This document shows positions 24,986 to 37,954 of a stretch of 64,000 nucleotides of DNA, one piece after another. Where the stretch lies: the NCBI GenBank assembly GCA_029851415.1, contig CM056742.1, positions 157,361,121 to 157,425,120 of the forward strand, read 5' to 3'. Positions within the stretch are counted from its first letter, which is position 1. The number at the start of each line of letters is the position of its first letter. Under the pieces are notes generated by a model. The model did not search any database, was not told where the DNA came from, and worked only from the letters and a program-made list of their open reading frames with translations. The stretch is from Eretmocerus hayati. Lineage: Eukaryota; Arthropoda; Insecta; Hymenoptera; Aphelinidae. Position numbers and translations under genes: made by a program.

Positions 24986-25002
24986 CCCATATTTGCAACA
25001 GG
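24986..25002. repeat. Target-site duplication, first copy
   Basis: CCCATATTTGCAACAGG; repeated exactly at 25338-25354, and 15 of its bases again at 25406-25420. Confidence 0.9.
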
Positions 25003-25337
25003 AATATTGGTTCTTCTATACCGGGTTCCTGCCTCTCGGCTCAACCCCGGTTGCCCCCATGGACCAAGGAACCACAAGTGATTCGACAATGACCCGCTCT
25101 TCCTCCCAGACTACCGAATTCCGAGCTCGGCCCCTAGCACAAGGCCGATGCCCACCCCTCGGTGGGGGGTTTTGGGGCTCGTCTAGGCTTCCTTGGAGCC
25201 CAGGGTGCCCCACGGGTTGATGAATAAGTCCTCCAGGCTTGCATTGTTATCGGCCGACAGGGCGCTGACTGGGACCGAGAGCTCGTCAGGCTCCAGGGAC
25301 GAGGCACCATGGCCCAACCCCCCCCCCCCTTGCGGGT
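25003..25337 (-). mobile_element. Short GC-rich retroposon (SINE-like), copy 1
   Basis: A GC-rich 335-bp insert in AT-rich DNA, bounded by 17-bp direct repeats. It begins AATATTGG and ends CCCTTGCGGGT. The second copy at 55855-56310 has the same two boundaries, so this seems a full-length short unit rather than a randomly truncated long element. Shared blocks include CCCCGGTTGCCCCCATGG-like, GACTACCGAATTC, CACCCCTCGGTGGGGGGTTT, GAGCTCGTCAG and CTCCAGGGA. Long variable-length duplications fit target-primed reverse transcription. The orientation is a guess: the low-coordinate end matches what survives in the truncated fragment at 25355, hence is the likely 3' end. A run of 12 C lies at 25318-25329. 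No pol III A/B boxes were recognised, so calling it a SINE is provisional. Confidence 0.75.
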
Positions 25338-25354
25338 CCCATATTTGCAACAGG
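25338..25354. repeat. Target-site duplication, second copy (shared by two insertions)
   Basis: Exact copy of 24986-25002. It closes the 335-bp insert and opens the 51-bp insert. Confidence 0.9.
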
Positions 25355-25405
25355 GATTTATCTTTCATATACCGGATGCCTGGCTTTCGCGTTCACCCCG
25401 GTTGG
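25355..25405 (-). mobile_element. Truncated fragment of the same retroposon
   Basis: 51 bases (ATACCGGATGCCTGGCTTTC then GCGTTCACCCCGGTTGG) matching only the low-coordinate end of the full copies. It is flanked on both sides by copies of the CCATATTTGCAACAG target, consistent with an independent 5'-truncated insertion into a duplicated target. Confidence 0.75.
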
Positions 25406-25420
25406 CCATATTTGCAACAG
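25406..25420. repeat. Target-site duplication, third copy
   Basis: CCATATTTGCAACAG, identical to 15 bases of the other two copies. Confidence 0.9.
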
Positions 25421-28400
25421 TAAGATATCCATCCAATGGTTGAATAGTGCGCGCAACCTGTGGTTGCCGCCAAAGGAAACTAGCTTTTGATTGTCGGTAT
25501 GTCAGCCCATGATTGTGGTAGAAACTGCACTCAATCGATGACAGTTATTTTCACAAATTTTTTACAATTTCTTCTTTTAGTGTGAGAATAAGAGATAAGG
25601 GTAAAAGAAGAGTAAAATCGACTCGGGTATTTCCGAAAAATCTAAGTCCTCTGAGATTTTACTAGCGAGGATGAAGCATTTGTGGATGGGCTAATAATAC
25701 TTCAGGTACTATTCATTTTGGAGGAGATTCATGGATTCAAAGAAGAATGTGAAAATTTGAGATTCAGTCCAAATGAACTCGATGGCCCTAACCTTCATAT
25801 TTACAAAAATATTCCACTGACGCGATTTCGCATCTGACAATTATAACTGGATTCACTTATAGTTTTTCAATTATAGCGTAAAAGAATCCGTAAACATGAG
25901 TCTTAGAGTGTCTACCACACTTTGCAATCTGTTGCACCATGCGGGGAACTCATTTTTTTTCCTGGGAGCAAATGAGCATCGATGGAGTATCCGCATCGAC
26001 TCCATCAGCATTTCCTCACAAATCCGAGTTGAAACTCAGAACGCTCATTGTGTACTTTTGATAATTTTGCGACGACACGCGTGCATGAATAAACCGTTGT
26101 CCATATATCGGCAACATTGCGCAAGTCTTCAATTAGAGCGTATACCGCAGCTATAGTTGCTCAGTCACTGTGTCGCGTTTTCCTCCTCCTTTTACTCCTT
26201 TTGCTCATCGTATTCATCGTCGCATACACTTCTAGGCAAATTCTATATAGCATAACCATAGATCACTCAAACTCATTCTCGTCGTTGTCATCGTATCAGT
26301 CTATACATACAGATATTATAATATGAGCGGATGAGTGTAATGCACTGGATTGCGCATTGCGTGAGAAGGCGAGACAGAGTTGGCGTGATGTGGCGTTGTG
26401 TGCACGGTTATATTACAAGCCTTCGAGTTTCCGCTTTTCGTATAGACTGGCAAATTTTGATTCCAATGCGTTATATACTCGGTATAATATATTGAATCTG
26501 TCTGTGTTTCATACCATAGTGTGTGTGAGGATGTGTGTATGTGTGTGTGTAGGGGCTAGTATTAGGGTTCGTTGATCGCGTGTTTTGAGGGTTTTGCAAA
26601 GGAACAATTTTGAATATGCTACGGGTCGTTTGATTGAATTACAATGCTTTTGCTGCTGATGCCCCCGTAGTTTTCTAAAATTTTGATGAGTACGGCATGT
26701 GCACGGAGAGAACTACACTATACGTTGAATAAATTGAAATTTGTTACTTGTTCTGAGAATCAAGTTTTCGTGGAGAGAGTTTACGGCTATAGATGCACGT
26801 CATGCTTCATTCTAATATTCATGAGGTGTATTTTTTTGCTCTGAGAATTGACGTAAGGCATTGCAAATCATGGCATTTGATATTTTTGAAGGGGGATTTG
26901 ACTACCATAACGAATCTGTCCCGTTTTGGCTTGGCTTGGAGATGAGAATGTCATTTTTAAACACTGAACGAAAATTTAATGAATTTGATTTCTCATTTAC
27001 TTGCTTCTCTTCCACTCTATGTCTAAATTTTGAAACGGTGTTCAGGGGACATGGATATGGACGATTTTGGACCAAAAGAATAACTTCACCTCAGATTCTT
27101 AGAAAAAAATCTTGTGTTTCAGCAAGGCAAGTTCCTTGAGTTTTCGAATTACCAAAACTATCCTTCAAAAGTAGATATGGATCCTTACTGTTTTGGTCGT
27201 AAGTTTGGCGTACGAACGACGATCAGTCATTTTTTCGACAAATTTAATCAAGATGATGAATAGTTTCTACTTCCCGGATGTCAAATTTGCTTTTGTATTA
27301 TCTATTATTGTTCACTGTCACGTCCCGTTGACGATATTTGATATTTCTCACTTGATACAGTTCTCCACGCATTGGAAATTGACAAAAATCTCATTATCAA
27401 ACTCCAAAAAAATTTCAACTCATATCGTATTCGACGCAACGAAAATCTATTGACCCTCAGATATTCTAACTGGAAAAAGGTTTGTCAAGCCTCAATCAAC
27501 TGCTGATACACCATTTGCACGGATCAGTTAGACTAAAGGATTGAAAAAATAAAAATACTTCATCGATGAGTAAACACCAAGTGCGCACTAAAGCTCAAAA
27601 AAAGCTCCCATATGCGTGCAAGCTCTGATCTCACTGCGTTGAAATTGGACGTCATCGCGTAAACAAACACACACACACACATATGTATATTTGTATATAT
27701 GGAGGTAGATAGCAGCTGTGCTTGGCAATAATCGAGACTGTCGTCGGTCGCTCTATAAAATTCATCTCGGCGGGCGGTTTTGCAAAATCCAAAGCATGCA
27801 GCGCATCCAATACGTCACAAGGCTATATGCCGCCGCAAGCCGCGAGAATATATATATATATATATATATATCTACCTTTCTACCAAATCGCTCTCGTATA
27901 TTTTTAGCCTTGGTGAGCCAAAAGCTCGCAACGAATATCCCTGCTACAAATTGCAAGCCTTACGCACAAACATATACACACATCTATGGACAATATATAT
28001 CCGGCATCTTTCTATGCATCCCATATATTTTGCACACCTATATATGTGTACACAAACACTCATAGATATAGTATACACTTGCGAATACAAAATTCAATGT
28101 GAACTTGCAGCATGAGTATTTACTTGTGTATGTATGCACCAATGCAAGCGATCGTAGTCTATAATGGAGCTTTGGCAATTTTGATAGTACTATATGTGTG
28201 TACGTATTGCAAGTGTAGTGTGAGTGTAGCGGATGGGTTATACGGGCACTAATGGCCAAGAGCTGCTAATTCGCGTATACAGTGCGAATAACGTTTTGCG
28301 GTGGGTAAAGTGTGCGGGTGTCCTATATGTAAACAATCGCTTTGAATGTAGTATCCTTTCGAGTCTAGATAGTTACTCTGGGATACATCGTTGATTTTTT

Positions 28401-30136
28401 TAGAGAATTTGAGCTAAATAGAAAAGTTAATTTTTTGTTGGACATAGAGTAGATTTTGATGGATGAAGTCATTCGATTGTAAGAAATGTCTGGAAAAAGT
28501 TTCGGTGTAAAGAATGCCTAATAATGATTGGTGCATCTCTCAATTCGGTCGTCAAGAATTGTGGTTGACAGTACAAAACTATGAATTACTTTTCATGATG
28601 AAAATTTGTCAATCTCATTGGTTGCTAATTTTACTCAAAGGGTCAATGAAATTCATTTGAATACAATCCCGACTGTAAGCCACAGAGTAAATAATTAATT
28701 GTAAATGTTTTTTTCCAGAATATTTTAGGGAATCTGAGATCTTACTTTTGACTTTCTGGCTTGAATAATATGCCATGATATAAAGTGACAACTCACTCTG
28801 AAGCTAAAAATTACACACAGAACCCTAGACTATAGGGATTTTTGAAAATATTCAGGAAACACTTTGTGGGGTCATTGAATTGACATTCTATGAATGATGT
28901 TAACAATAAAATAGTTCAAATTCCTGAAAACTCTTTATATGATTACATATTTCATAGCAACTTCAGTAGTAATCCCCTTTTGACCCAGCAAAAATCAGAC
29001 ATGATATAGCCAATTTATGGACAAAGAAACAGCCAAAAATGAGACTATTTTTTATCAACTCATGACTGTAAGCCAGTCCGTAGTAGAAATCAAAGAGCAT
29101 TTTCTGGCCAATAACTGGCCGAGTCGTATTGTTATCAGCCATGAGAACTGTACCAGCCACCTGGTGGCTAGAAGAATATTAAAAAAATGGTCACATCTCT
29201 ATCAGGGGTATAGGTATAACTGGATATTCAATGGCCAAAATCACGTTTCATTGTAAAGAGATTCCCCCAAGGTATAAAGTTCAAACTGCCAAAAAAATTA
29301 GTTTGTTCATTTGTCATTCATATCATACATCTATTTATCAGAATCCTTCATGAACTCCCTTATGAATTTCTACTTCAATTCTTTCACTCAAAAGTCCCCA
29401 CAAATTCTGTGGATGAAGGTGAATACGGATTACAAATGTGGACCTCCAAAGATGAGGAGACCATTTCCCGCCAGTGATATTTAAATGCGTTTGCACTACT
29501 TTGTTTTGAAACTTGTTTAGTGGCTAGCAAAGAGATGATTGCGTGCTGAAAATATCTAATGATGAGCTGTCCCTCTTTGTTCCTCATTCGTTCTACAATA
29601 AAACGGAATAAATCACTCTCTCCCTCTCACTCTCCTAACTCGAGAAAATGAATGTCTTGACTGTGAGCTAATTTGTTTGTCTGTAGGAATGAGCTTTGTA
29701 GAGAAGCACAAACGCTAGAATCCGTTTCGCTCGTGAGCTCAAACTGAATGAATACTCTGTGTATTCTTTGACATCGTGATCTAGACCTTTGACGAGAATT
29801 ATATTCTCTACGAGCACGTAGCTTGTTCATTTGAGTCAGTAGCAAACGGTATGAATGTCAAAATATCAAGTGAGATTCTTCATTATCATCCATTCTATTC
29901 TGATCTCAAAGCTGTCGCGTGTAATCACTGGGTGTGGACAGATGTCCAAATTTACATCATATTTTTGGAAAGTTACGAATTTCTTTTTTTATGATTTATA
30001 AGTGCGTATTGCTGTCCATCTGACAAGATCCGAAGTACAAAAAAGTTCTGAAAGAATCTCTTGTTATTATAGAGCATCCAACCACTTCGCGTTACTTTAG
30101 AACTATGTCGTGAACTCACGGGACTTGAATTCTGCC
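25421..30136. other. No gene seen; microsatellites
   Basis: No supported gene. A TG-rich run lies near 26519-26550, an (AC)n run at about 27666-27681 and a (TA)n run at 27848-27872. Two overlapping opposed open frames at 28963-29256 and a 115-codon frame through the (TA)n run at 27718-28065 are not credible. Confidence 0.5.
27848..27872. repeat. (TA)n microsatellite
   Basis: Uninterrupted TA run. Confidence 0.95.
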
Positions 30137-30299
30137 CAAATCTGAAGAAGTCTTTTGTCCCTGGGCTGTTGTTTGGAATCGAAATCAGATCATTTTTGGT
30201 GCCTTGATAATTGCAACCTCATCTTTGACACTCGAGGATTTTAACCAGCCTCACAGTTTCAAGAAACACATCAGAGACAAAAGAGTTTCTTCAAATTTG
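30137..30299. repeat. Hairpin-forming inverted repeat (27-28-base arms)
   Basis: CAAATCTGAAGAAGTCTTTT at 30137 pairs with AAAAGAGTTTCTTCAAATTTG ending 30299, extended inward by GTCCCTG / CAGAGAC. A few mismatches and one bulge; spacer about 108 bases. Confidence 0.6.
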
Positions 30300-31526
30300 A
30301 ACTGAGTGTATGTCCGGTATGTGTACATCACGGATAGTAAGAAAGTATAAATAATACAATTTCTCTAATATACAAATATTTGATTTCTGGGATCAATGAT
30401 CGTTCCTTTAACTGCCGAGGGAACAATTTTTTCGTTGTATTGAAGAAGAAAAGATAGAGTAGATTCTGATCAAATGGAATCCTGAATATCGAATCGAGTG
30501 ATTTCAATTGTCGGCTTCCGTGAATTGAGAGAAAAATGGGTCAGTAGACAAAAAACCCTGTCCAAATCAAATATTACAGGATTCACCAGTTTTACCATAA
30601 GAATGCATATGCAATCCGTCAAAAAGGCTGAATCAAGCTCTGTCAGCTAGTTTTGCAATGAATCGTCGATGATGGTTTCATTATTCGTAGAAAAAAAAAA
30701 GGCGTGCACTAGATCAATGGTCGCTGATTGAACTGATCGTCGAATTACGTGACCGTATAGAAAAAAAGAATGTGGGTGCGATTCGCTCCATTGCTTCTCT
30801 CGGCCTTCGTGTTTATTTGAATGGAAAAGCTGACGCTTTTTTTGACTCAGCCGACTTGGTACGAGCAACACACTGTACCTCATACATACAGTGTATATAC
30901 GACTCTATATATACGTGATACAAGTGCAACCGCGCACGAATTCTGCCCGAGTGATGAATTACGTACATTTTCGGATTTGTTTCCTGCGTAGTCTGCATGA
31001 TGCATTGTCCGAGCTGGCAATTTTTTTTCATTCAATGCTTTTTGTACGGATTCATCAAACGAGATGAAATTGGAAACATTATTCAGAATGATCAATTTTG
31101 TGTAGCTGAAACCTGTCTCGTTTAATGATGACGATGGTTTGTGGCTGAAGGGGGCTCTCTTGTACAAATTGATGAATTTTCATTTTGTCGACGGATTTAA
31201 TTGGTTGGATGAACTCTAAAATTTGGACCAGTGACACTGTTCTCATTTAAAAAATCCTGATTGATTTATGGCTTGAATTTTATGGGATTCTCATTACAAA
31301 ACTTCACGGTATGTACAAATTTGAATTCTGTTCAGATCACTCCGCTTTATGAGTGAACCAAAATGCGAAGTTGTGCTGAATATTGTAGAATAAATGTACA
31401 TCACGATTTTTGGACCATGACTGTTTCTGTATCACCAAGTGTGCCTGGCGTAGAAAAATAAGTGCTTCAAGATCAAATTTAAACATGTTTGCAAATGTTC
31501 CTGACTTGGGTTGGTCATATTTTACC
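30300..31526. other. No gene seen
   Basis: Nothing recognisable; open frames are at most 95 codons. Confidence 0.45.
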
Positions 31527-31815
31527 ACCTATGACGACGAGGATGAAGTTATAAGTTGTCATAGATTTTCATAGTTATTCATAGATATTCATGTCTAAAA
31601 TGGAGCGTTTCGTGCCGAATCGGAAGATTTATCCCACCAAAGCTTCGGAATGAGCCCGCTCGTGTCTGTAACTGCTAGGCCTTCCTGAATAGAAGAAAAA
31701 GTCTATATCCACCCGATTACAATACCCCGTGGCCATGTAGTGCCTTCTCATACCTATGGCAACCTATGACAACCTATGACAACCAATGATGACTTATATT
31801 TTTAGATCATAGGTG
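31527..31815. repeat. Possible small inverted-ended element
   Basis: CCACCTATGA at the left and its near-inverse TCATAGGTGG at the right bound about 290 bases rich in CATAG/CTATG words, including three consecutive CCTATG(G/A)CAA units at 31755-31785. Ends are only 10 bases and there is no clear duplication. Confidence 0.35.
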
Positions 31816-33439
31816 GACGGATATAGCCACATTCCAGCCCAGAACATGTCATTATCATTTCTACTCATTTGTCAGAATGTATCAACACTTTCAACATTTT
31901 TCTCCTTCTAGTGCATGGGCCGTGTTCGCAAACATTTCTACCGTGATAAAATATGATTTCACTCCCCACTCCTGTGAAAAATACCAATTCAAATTTGATT
32001 TCGGAATTTTTTTCCATCACACTCTTCATACATAGAATTAGTGAGTCTAGCAGAATCGCTAGATTTAGCCAAGTTATCTCAATCCAAATGCCACGTACCT
32101 CAGTGATTTTAATGCACATCTACATACATTTCGTAGTAGTAGTATGACATGATCAAGCTACGAAATGGTCCTACTAGGTGATGTTGGCCGATCGTGGCAC
32201 TGATGAGCTTCTGGGCTAGAGATGCGCGCGTGTAAATGACATTACGCAACACGGCATGTGTGACAAGTACGCTGCTGCTGCTGCATGCACAGCTTGGGGA
32301 GCATCAGACTGATGTCTCTGACAGTGTTACCTATATTTTGCACATCAAGCCATGATAATGTACATGTAGAGCAATACCAATGTACCAGACTCATATGATG
32401 GCATTCCCGTTCGACTCTATGTAACGTTTGCACATGTGCGCATACATTTCCACAGCTGTAGTATATGAGTGTGTGTGTGTGTATGTATGCATATGTGTAA
32501 TGCACGTGCGAGATATATGGGGCAAAATCTGTCGGTTCGAAGACACGCGTTGCAAAGAGAAGCTTGCACGCCGCTGCCTGCTTGCCTGCCCTGACTCTAT
32601 GCTCTGCAAGCTCGTGACTGATTACGCGATGCGCGACGACGTGACTCTCCCGCTGCAACCGGATGAGGCTGGAGATTGGTCTCAAGAGTGAGAGAGAGCA
32701 ATATTGGGCTTCTGCGAATATGTGGAATATGTGAAATATGTATGCTTTTGCCCCGAGCTATTCGTGGATTCGTATATTTTGGGGAGATGAGGCTTTTTTG
32801 GTATTGGTTGATGTGTATTATGGAATGATTACATGATGCGATATGGGATTCAATATTGTGAATGAGAATGATTGATTTCTATTCAGATGTCCTATGCAGA
32901 TTTTTGTCAGACGTATATCTACAGGTTGATACAGTTTGATAGGGATATTTTGGGATATTTTTGCAGATTTCTGTCTGATTATTTTGGTTCAAAATGTATG
33001 AGGGAAGGAGATTTGGATAGTCGATTGTCTCGTTGATAAGATGAGTCAAGAATTTATGGATGGAATACGTATGAAAGTAGCACGAGGTCGGATATGATTT
33101 GTCCATAGGTTTCGCATAATTTGTGAAAAAATGTTCAATTTCTTGACAAATTCACGAAATTTGATGGCGTGGATTGATTGTGTTGTACAATGAGGACAAT
33201 AATTGTCGTGAAATAATCATAATTAGAATCCAGGGATGGAAGAAAAATTTTCTATCATCTATTCTTACAATCTCCGAGTTGACTATATGCGATTTATAGT
33301 GAGAGTGGAACAAATAACAGATAACTCCTTGACGGATACATTGGTGACAAAAACTGTGGAAAAAATCTGGCCCTTGCAAATCTACACAGACAATAAGTTT
33401 CTCAAGTCATTCGAGGAATGCCTCAGCATTTCTTCTATT
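31816..33439. other. No gene seen
   Basis: No supported gene. A GT-rich patch lies near 32468-32482. The 147-codon frame 32242-32685 (minus) overlaps plus-strand frames and is unrecognised. The 72-codon frame ending at 33454 runs into a GTGAGT-like donor but has no other exon evidence. Confidence 0.45.
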
Positions 33440-33785
33440 TCTGATGTGAGGTGAGTCGACTCACAAAGGGAATCCAGAGGACCTGGATCACCAAACCTCA
33501 ACAAAATTTTTTTACGGTCTCATATCACCTAGAAAATGGAGAATCCAGAGTAACTCCATCAAATAGGCCTTCTGTTCAAAGTTACAGCCCATGACATTAA
33601 CATTGTCCATATAGGCTCATGTTAAAAAGTGACGTATATAGATATACTGACAATGCTAACATTTTTACTTGTACTTCTGAACAGGGAGCCCATTTGACGG
33701 AGTTACTCTGGATTTTTCATTTTCTAGGTGGTACAGGACTGTGGGAAAAGTTGGGTGAGATTTAGAAGCTCGAAAAGACTTTTAG
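33440..33785. mobile_element. Palindromic MITE family, member 4
   Basis: Inner arms pair CCAGAGTAACTCCATCAAAT (33546) with ATTTGACGGAGTTACTCTGG (about 33692), and ATGTTAAAAAGTGACGTATA lies in the loop. The outer words TCATATCACCTAGAAAATGG and CATTTTCTAGGTGGTACAGG also pair. CTCCATCAAAT and TTCAAAGTTACAGCC match member 2, while TATAGGCTCATGTTAAAA and GACAATGCTAAC match member 3. Outer limits are estimates. Confidence 0.7.
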
Positions 33786-36110
33786 AGATGAGTGTCTCGA
33801 GATCAAGTGTGAAAAATTTTTACGAATGTTCTTGAGTGATTCATGGATGAGAAATCACCTAATTGCATTCTTGATAATCTTTTGGTATTTTCTCTAGTAG
33901 AGATGAACCATAACGGAGATATTGTAGAGTTCTAAAGAATTAATTGATGCTAATCAAACTAATGACGAGTTATCTCGTGTAAGTTGAGATATTCAGATTA
34001 TTTGTAGGATATCCTGAATCAGGATAGAGCGATGTTATTGCGTTTGCGCATCATTAATCATGAGGCCTAGTTCCAATTCATAATTTTCAGTTCAAGGAAT
34101 TATTATGATTTGATCCATTCTACCGATGTTATGCTTAATCAATCACCTACTCATTTGGAGAAATAATCCTAAACAAATTTCACGTAAATTTTTTCTTCTA
34201 AATCTTGTGAGTACATCTGCCGAGATTACGATATGATAGATGTATAACCTATGAAAGGTTTCTCTTACCCATGCTTCCAATCCAAATGTAAGTCAAATAA
34301 GAGATGCAGAGAAAAATCTCTTACCTCAAAGCTATCATTTTAATATTCCAAGCCACGCACATCCACTCGGGCTTCTCTGCTTGAGTCGAGCATGTTCTTC
34401 AAAGTTTTTCAAAGATGTAGAAAGTGAAAGATACTAAACTCCTCCAAAGAAAAATTCACTTTGATCGAGTAGATTTTATTTTTAGCACACTCAAGATTCT
34501 AAAGAAGGTAGAAAAACATGTAATTTGCAATACACTCTTATGCCATGAAAAATTATGCGATAACTCTGAATGCAATTTTAAAAATATTTTCCATCTATTT
34601 CCACCCATTGTATTAGTCAATTTGAACTGAATCATCAAACAAATGAAGTAACTGTGATGTTTTCTTTCGATATTAGTCCAAAATCAACTCAAGTACGAGT
34701 AATCTGAGTCTCATTCGTAACTTCGACTTGAAATTTCCCTCCAAGAATCTCGAAAAATTCGACATCTGTAATCAATTCAAGCCAATAATGTTCTATTAAA
34801 TGATTTTCGTGAAATTGAATTGCCATCAAGAACTGTCAACTATATCAACTTGTATCAAAACGTTTTACTCACTCGAAAGCTTTTATCGAAATTCAGCGGT
34901 GACAAAGTCATCGACACCCGAGAGCTTGACACGATCATATGAATTTTCGTCATCACACATGTGAGATACCCTGGCATGCGTGAATCACACGCACAAGGTG
35001 CTCAATTGGCAACCGCACATATATATCGGTATATGATACGATGTTCGTGCGATGTTTCATATATCTATATAGATCGAGAGGCACGTGGCCGAAGCAGCTT
35101 TGGAATGCCCATTGGAATTTCGAGAGATGCAAGCTGTATATTTCCCCTCTTTCCCCTTTTGGCTTTTAACCGAGCTTTTTCGAGCTTGCGGCATATCTGA
35201 CTAGCCGCAAACGCATACACTCTCACACTCACATACAGATGAACTAACAATGTTTGCATGCATGGAATTGCAGCCGATGTATATAACGTGACATCGCTTT
35301 CACGCTTGAATTGACATTCACAGTATAATGTGTGCATATATGGGAGATTCCGTGCATATACATTCCCCTCATACTAGCACGTGTCAGATGATACACATAA
35401 CCATGCTTCTGTATGTGTATGCGCGTGTGTATGTGTGTGTGTGCGCGCGTGGGTGTGTATGTGTGTTAGAGAGAGATTAGGTGGCGGAGTCTGGGTTTAT
35501 TAGGCCATGAGGCGATTGATCCGTTGGTTCTATCGAAGCAACCACAGCATAGTTTCACCCAAAAGCTCTCGATCCACATTCGATATGCTCGACCTGGGTC
35601 TCCCTCGCCACACTTGACCGGTTCGAGCTTTTTTTTCACCTCTTTCTCTGTCTCCGTGTATGCCTACCTGCACAATCTCTGTGTATCATACCGGGCTTGT
35701 GAATCCACGTATTTCACGAATATACATGACGAGAGGAGCTCGGCTATAAGCCGATGCATGCCAGTTCGTGACAAAAGCTCCTCGACCCGATCTCGTTTCC
35801 TCTCTCTTTCTCAGTTTCGCTCACTTGCTCCCTTGCTTTGGGAGGATAATAATTTTTCCACGTCCCCGTTTTTGTAGTGAGCGTGGATATCGAGTGAGAA
35901 TTGTTTGTAATGCTGCCAGATATGATGATGGCTGTGATTTTTTGTTACCATGCCTGGGAGGATTTAGAATTTTCCAGTCGTTGCTGTCGGGTGACATATT
36001 TATCCATTGATTTGTGAGATTTGCGGTGATTTTTGTGGATTAGCAAGCTTGCGAAGTCTTTTTTCTGGTTTCCATTCAGTTTGATTTAAGAGAGTTTGAT
36101 TTGTATATGA
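33786..36110. other. No gene seen
   Basis: No supported gene. GT/GC-rich simple sequence lies at about 35415-35466 (GTGTGTATGTGTGTGTG followed by CGCGCG). Open frames up to 117 codons are unrecognised and overlap on both strands. Confidence 0.45.
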
Positions 36111-37064
36111 ATAGTTCCGCGGAAATTTTGAAATAATCCGTGCCTGCTTGTACGAACCCTAAAAATGCTTGAGGAAACAAATTCAACCGTCATTTCTGAT
36201 GTATTTTTTTTGCTCTTTCTGGCGCAATCATTAGTTTCCCGATGCAGTGCGACCGAAAAAATTCATTATCGAAAAAAAAGTCAAATTATCAGGTCCGTGT
36301 GATGTTCTTCCTCTTTTCGGCCTTTGAGAGTGTATAGCCCCACAGAGAGGCGCCCTCGGATTCCGGGCCGGCAAATTTATCGAATATATTAGTATTAAGC
36401 ACCAAATCTCATTGCTATAAGAGACCAAAGACCACTATTTGTGTGCATGACGAGCACGTACATTTTGTGGCGCAATTTTACTTAAAATTTTACCTTCTCA
36501 GTTTTCCTCGATAAAAGCAAATTTGTTTCATTCTAGACTTTTCCGCACTAACTAATTCTTCAAGTAAATCGTTAGGCGCAACTTTTCCATGCCCTCAAGT
36601 ATTGAAAAAAATAGATTTCCACTTTTTCCGGAATAGTTCTCGGCGAAAATCTAATTTTGCTAAATTTTTATGTCAGGTCCGTGTGGTATTAGTGCGACCC
36701 TTAATTGCGAAACTACAGAGGTCCTAGTCACTTTTTTTCAAAGTAAGTTATGGTCAAATCAAGATTCCGAAACCTCAAAGCTGTAGCTCAAACTTTTTGT
36801 CCGTAAGATCAATTTTAGTGGCGAAATGTCCGAGGAAATGTCAGATCCGTGTGTTGCTTCAAAATGCCAGGTCCGTGCGACGCTGCCGCGTTCTTAATGT
36901 TATCCTTATGGGATTGACGAGTGGAAATATTAATATTCGTGCGCAAGTGAATTAATGCCTTACATGTTTCAAAAAGTCGAAAAATATATCTAAGAACCTT
37001 CGGGAGTGAGATTCAGGATTGGCACATTTTCGACCTCCAAATACCGAAATTTCCGCGGAACTAC
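36111..37064 (+). mobile_element. 954-bp inverted-ended element, copy 1
   Basis: The left end ATAGTTCCGCGGAAAT (36111) pairs with the inverse of the right end ATTTCCGCGGAACTAC (ending 37064). A second copy of near-identical length lies in opposite orientation at 39345-40300 and matches in order at both ends and in the middle (TTCTGGCGCAATC, CTTTTCGGCC, AACCTTCGGGAGTGA, GGCACATTTTC). The phrase CAGGTCCGTGTG or a close form occurs four times (about 36290, 36675, 36843 and 36869). No open frame of note. No obvious target duplication. Confidence 0.8.
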
Positions 37065-37954
37065 CGATACTCATGATCATGAATTTGGTGATCAAGATCA
37101 ATCTTACCACAATACTCTTTTCTTGTAGTAAGTATTTTGACAAATTATACATGGAACATTCCAGTAGTCTCAAGAATGAAATGTTGAAAATTCACGACTG
37201 AGAGTGCTATTGACTTAGACAGTTAAGATGAATTCAAGAATGTATGCTTTGATGCAAGAAAATGGTGTACATTTTGCTGATTGACCAAATTTTTGCCCGA
37301 CGAGATCAAGAAGAATGCGGATCTCAATTAAGAATTTTTTCATACTGTTTGAATTCTTGTACAAAATAAATGAAGTTGGCGGTGGAATTTCGTACAATAA
37401 AGAGGTTCAGTTTCTCTCCAATGGGGTTGAGGAATAGTAGATTATGTATCCGATTGCCGCAGTTGTGGTACGAGGTGCATATGATATTTTATAGTCGCCC
37501 GCAATGTGCTAGATTGTAGCTGGGTGACTATAAAAGCCAATTCCCACTTTTGTTGCGGGAGCGAGACTTTTTCCGCGTGGTTTTTTGATCTTTTCCTTCA
37601 CACATCTGATAGATGAATAGTACTTGATTCTCCCACGGGATGATTTTTGCATTCCCATGATAACTACGACCCTCGGCCATTGCCTCTGTCTGGCAACCAT
37701 CACTCGGTGCGTAGGAACCAACATTCTCGTCCTCATATCGAAATATACTATCTTCAATGCATCGAATTTTGATAATGACAGGCCAAAATTCATACACGTT
37801 CTGTTACTTCAGTATGGCGATTCTCAATGGTTACAGTCAGATTGATGGACTAGACTGCTCTCTCCGAGTTCACCAGTGAAAATTCACTGAACCTCAGTTA
37901 ATTTCCGAGCCATTTGTACCGATGACTTCAGTGCACATATATACTGGAGGGGTT
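37065..37954. other. No gene seen
   Basis: No supported gene. Overlapping open frames on both strands at 37509-37845 are unrecognised. From about 37860 the sequence becomes rich in TTCACTGAA words that continue through the next element. Confidence 0.45.

Noticed and set aside
33236..33454. 72-codon frame ending at a GTGAGT-like donor, a possible exon
   Set aside because: No recognisable protein, no partner exon and no coding bias that I could see; a frame this long is expected by chance.
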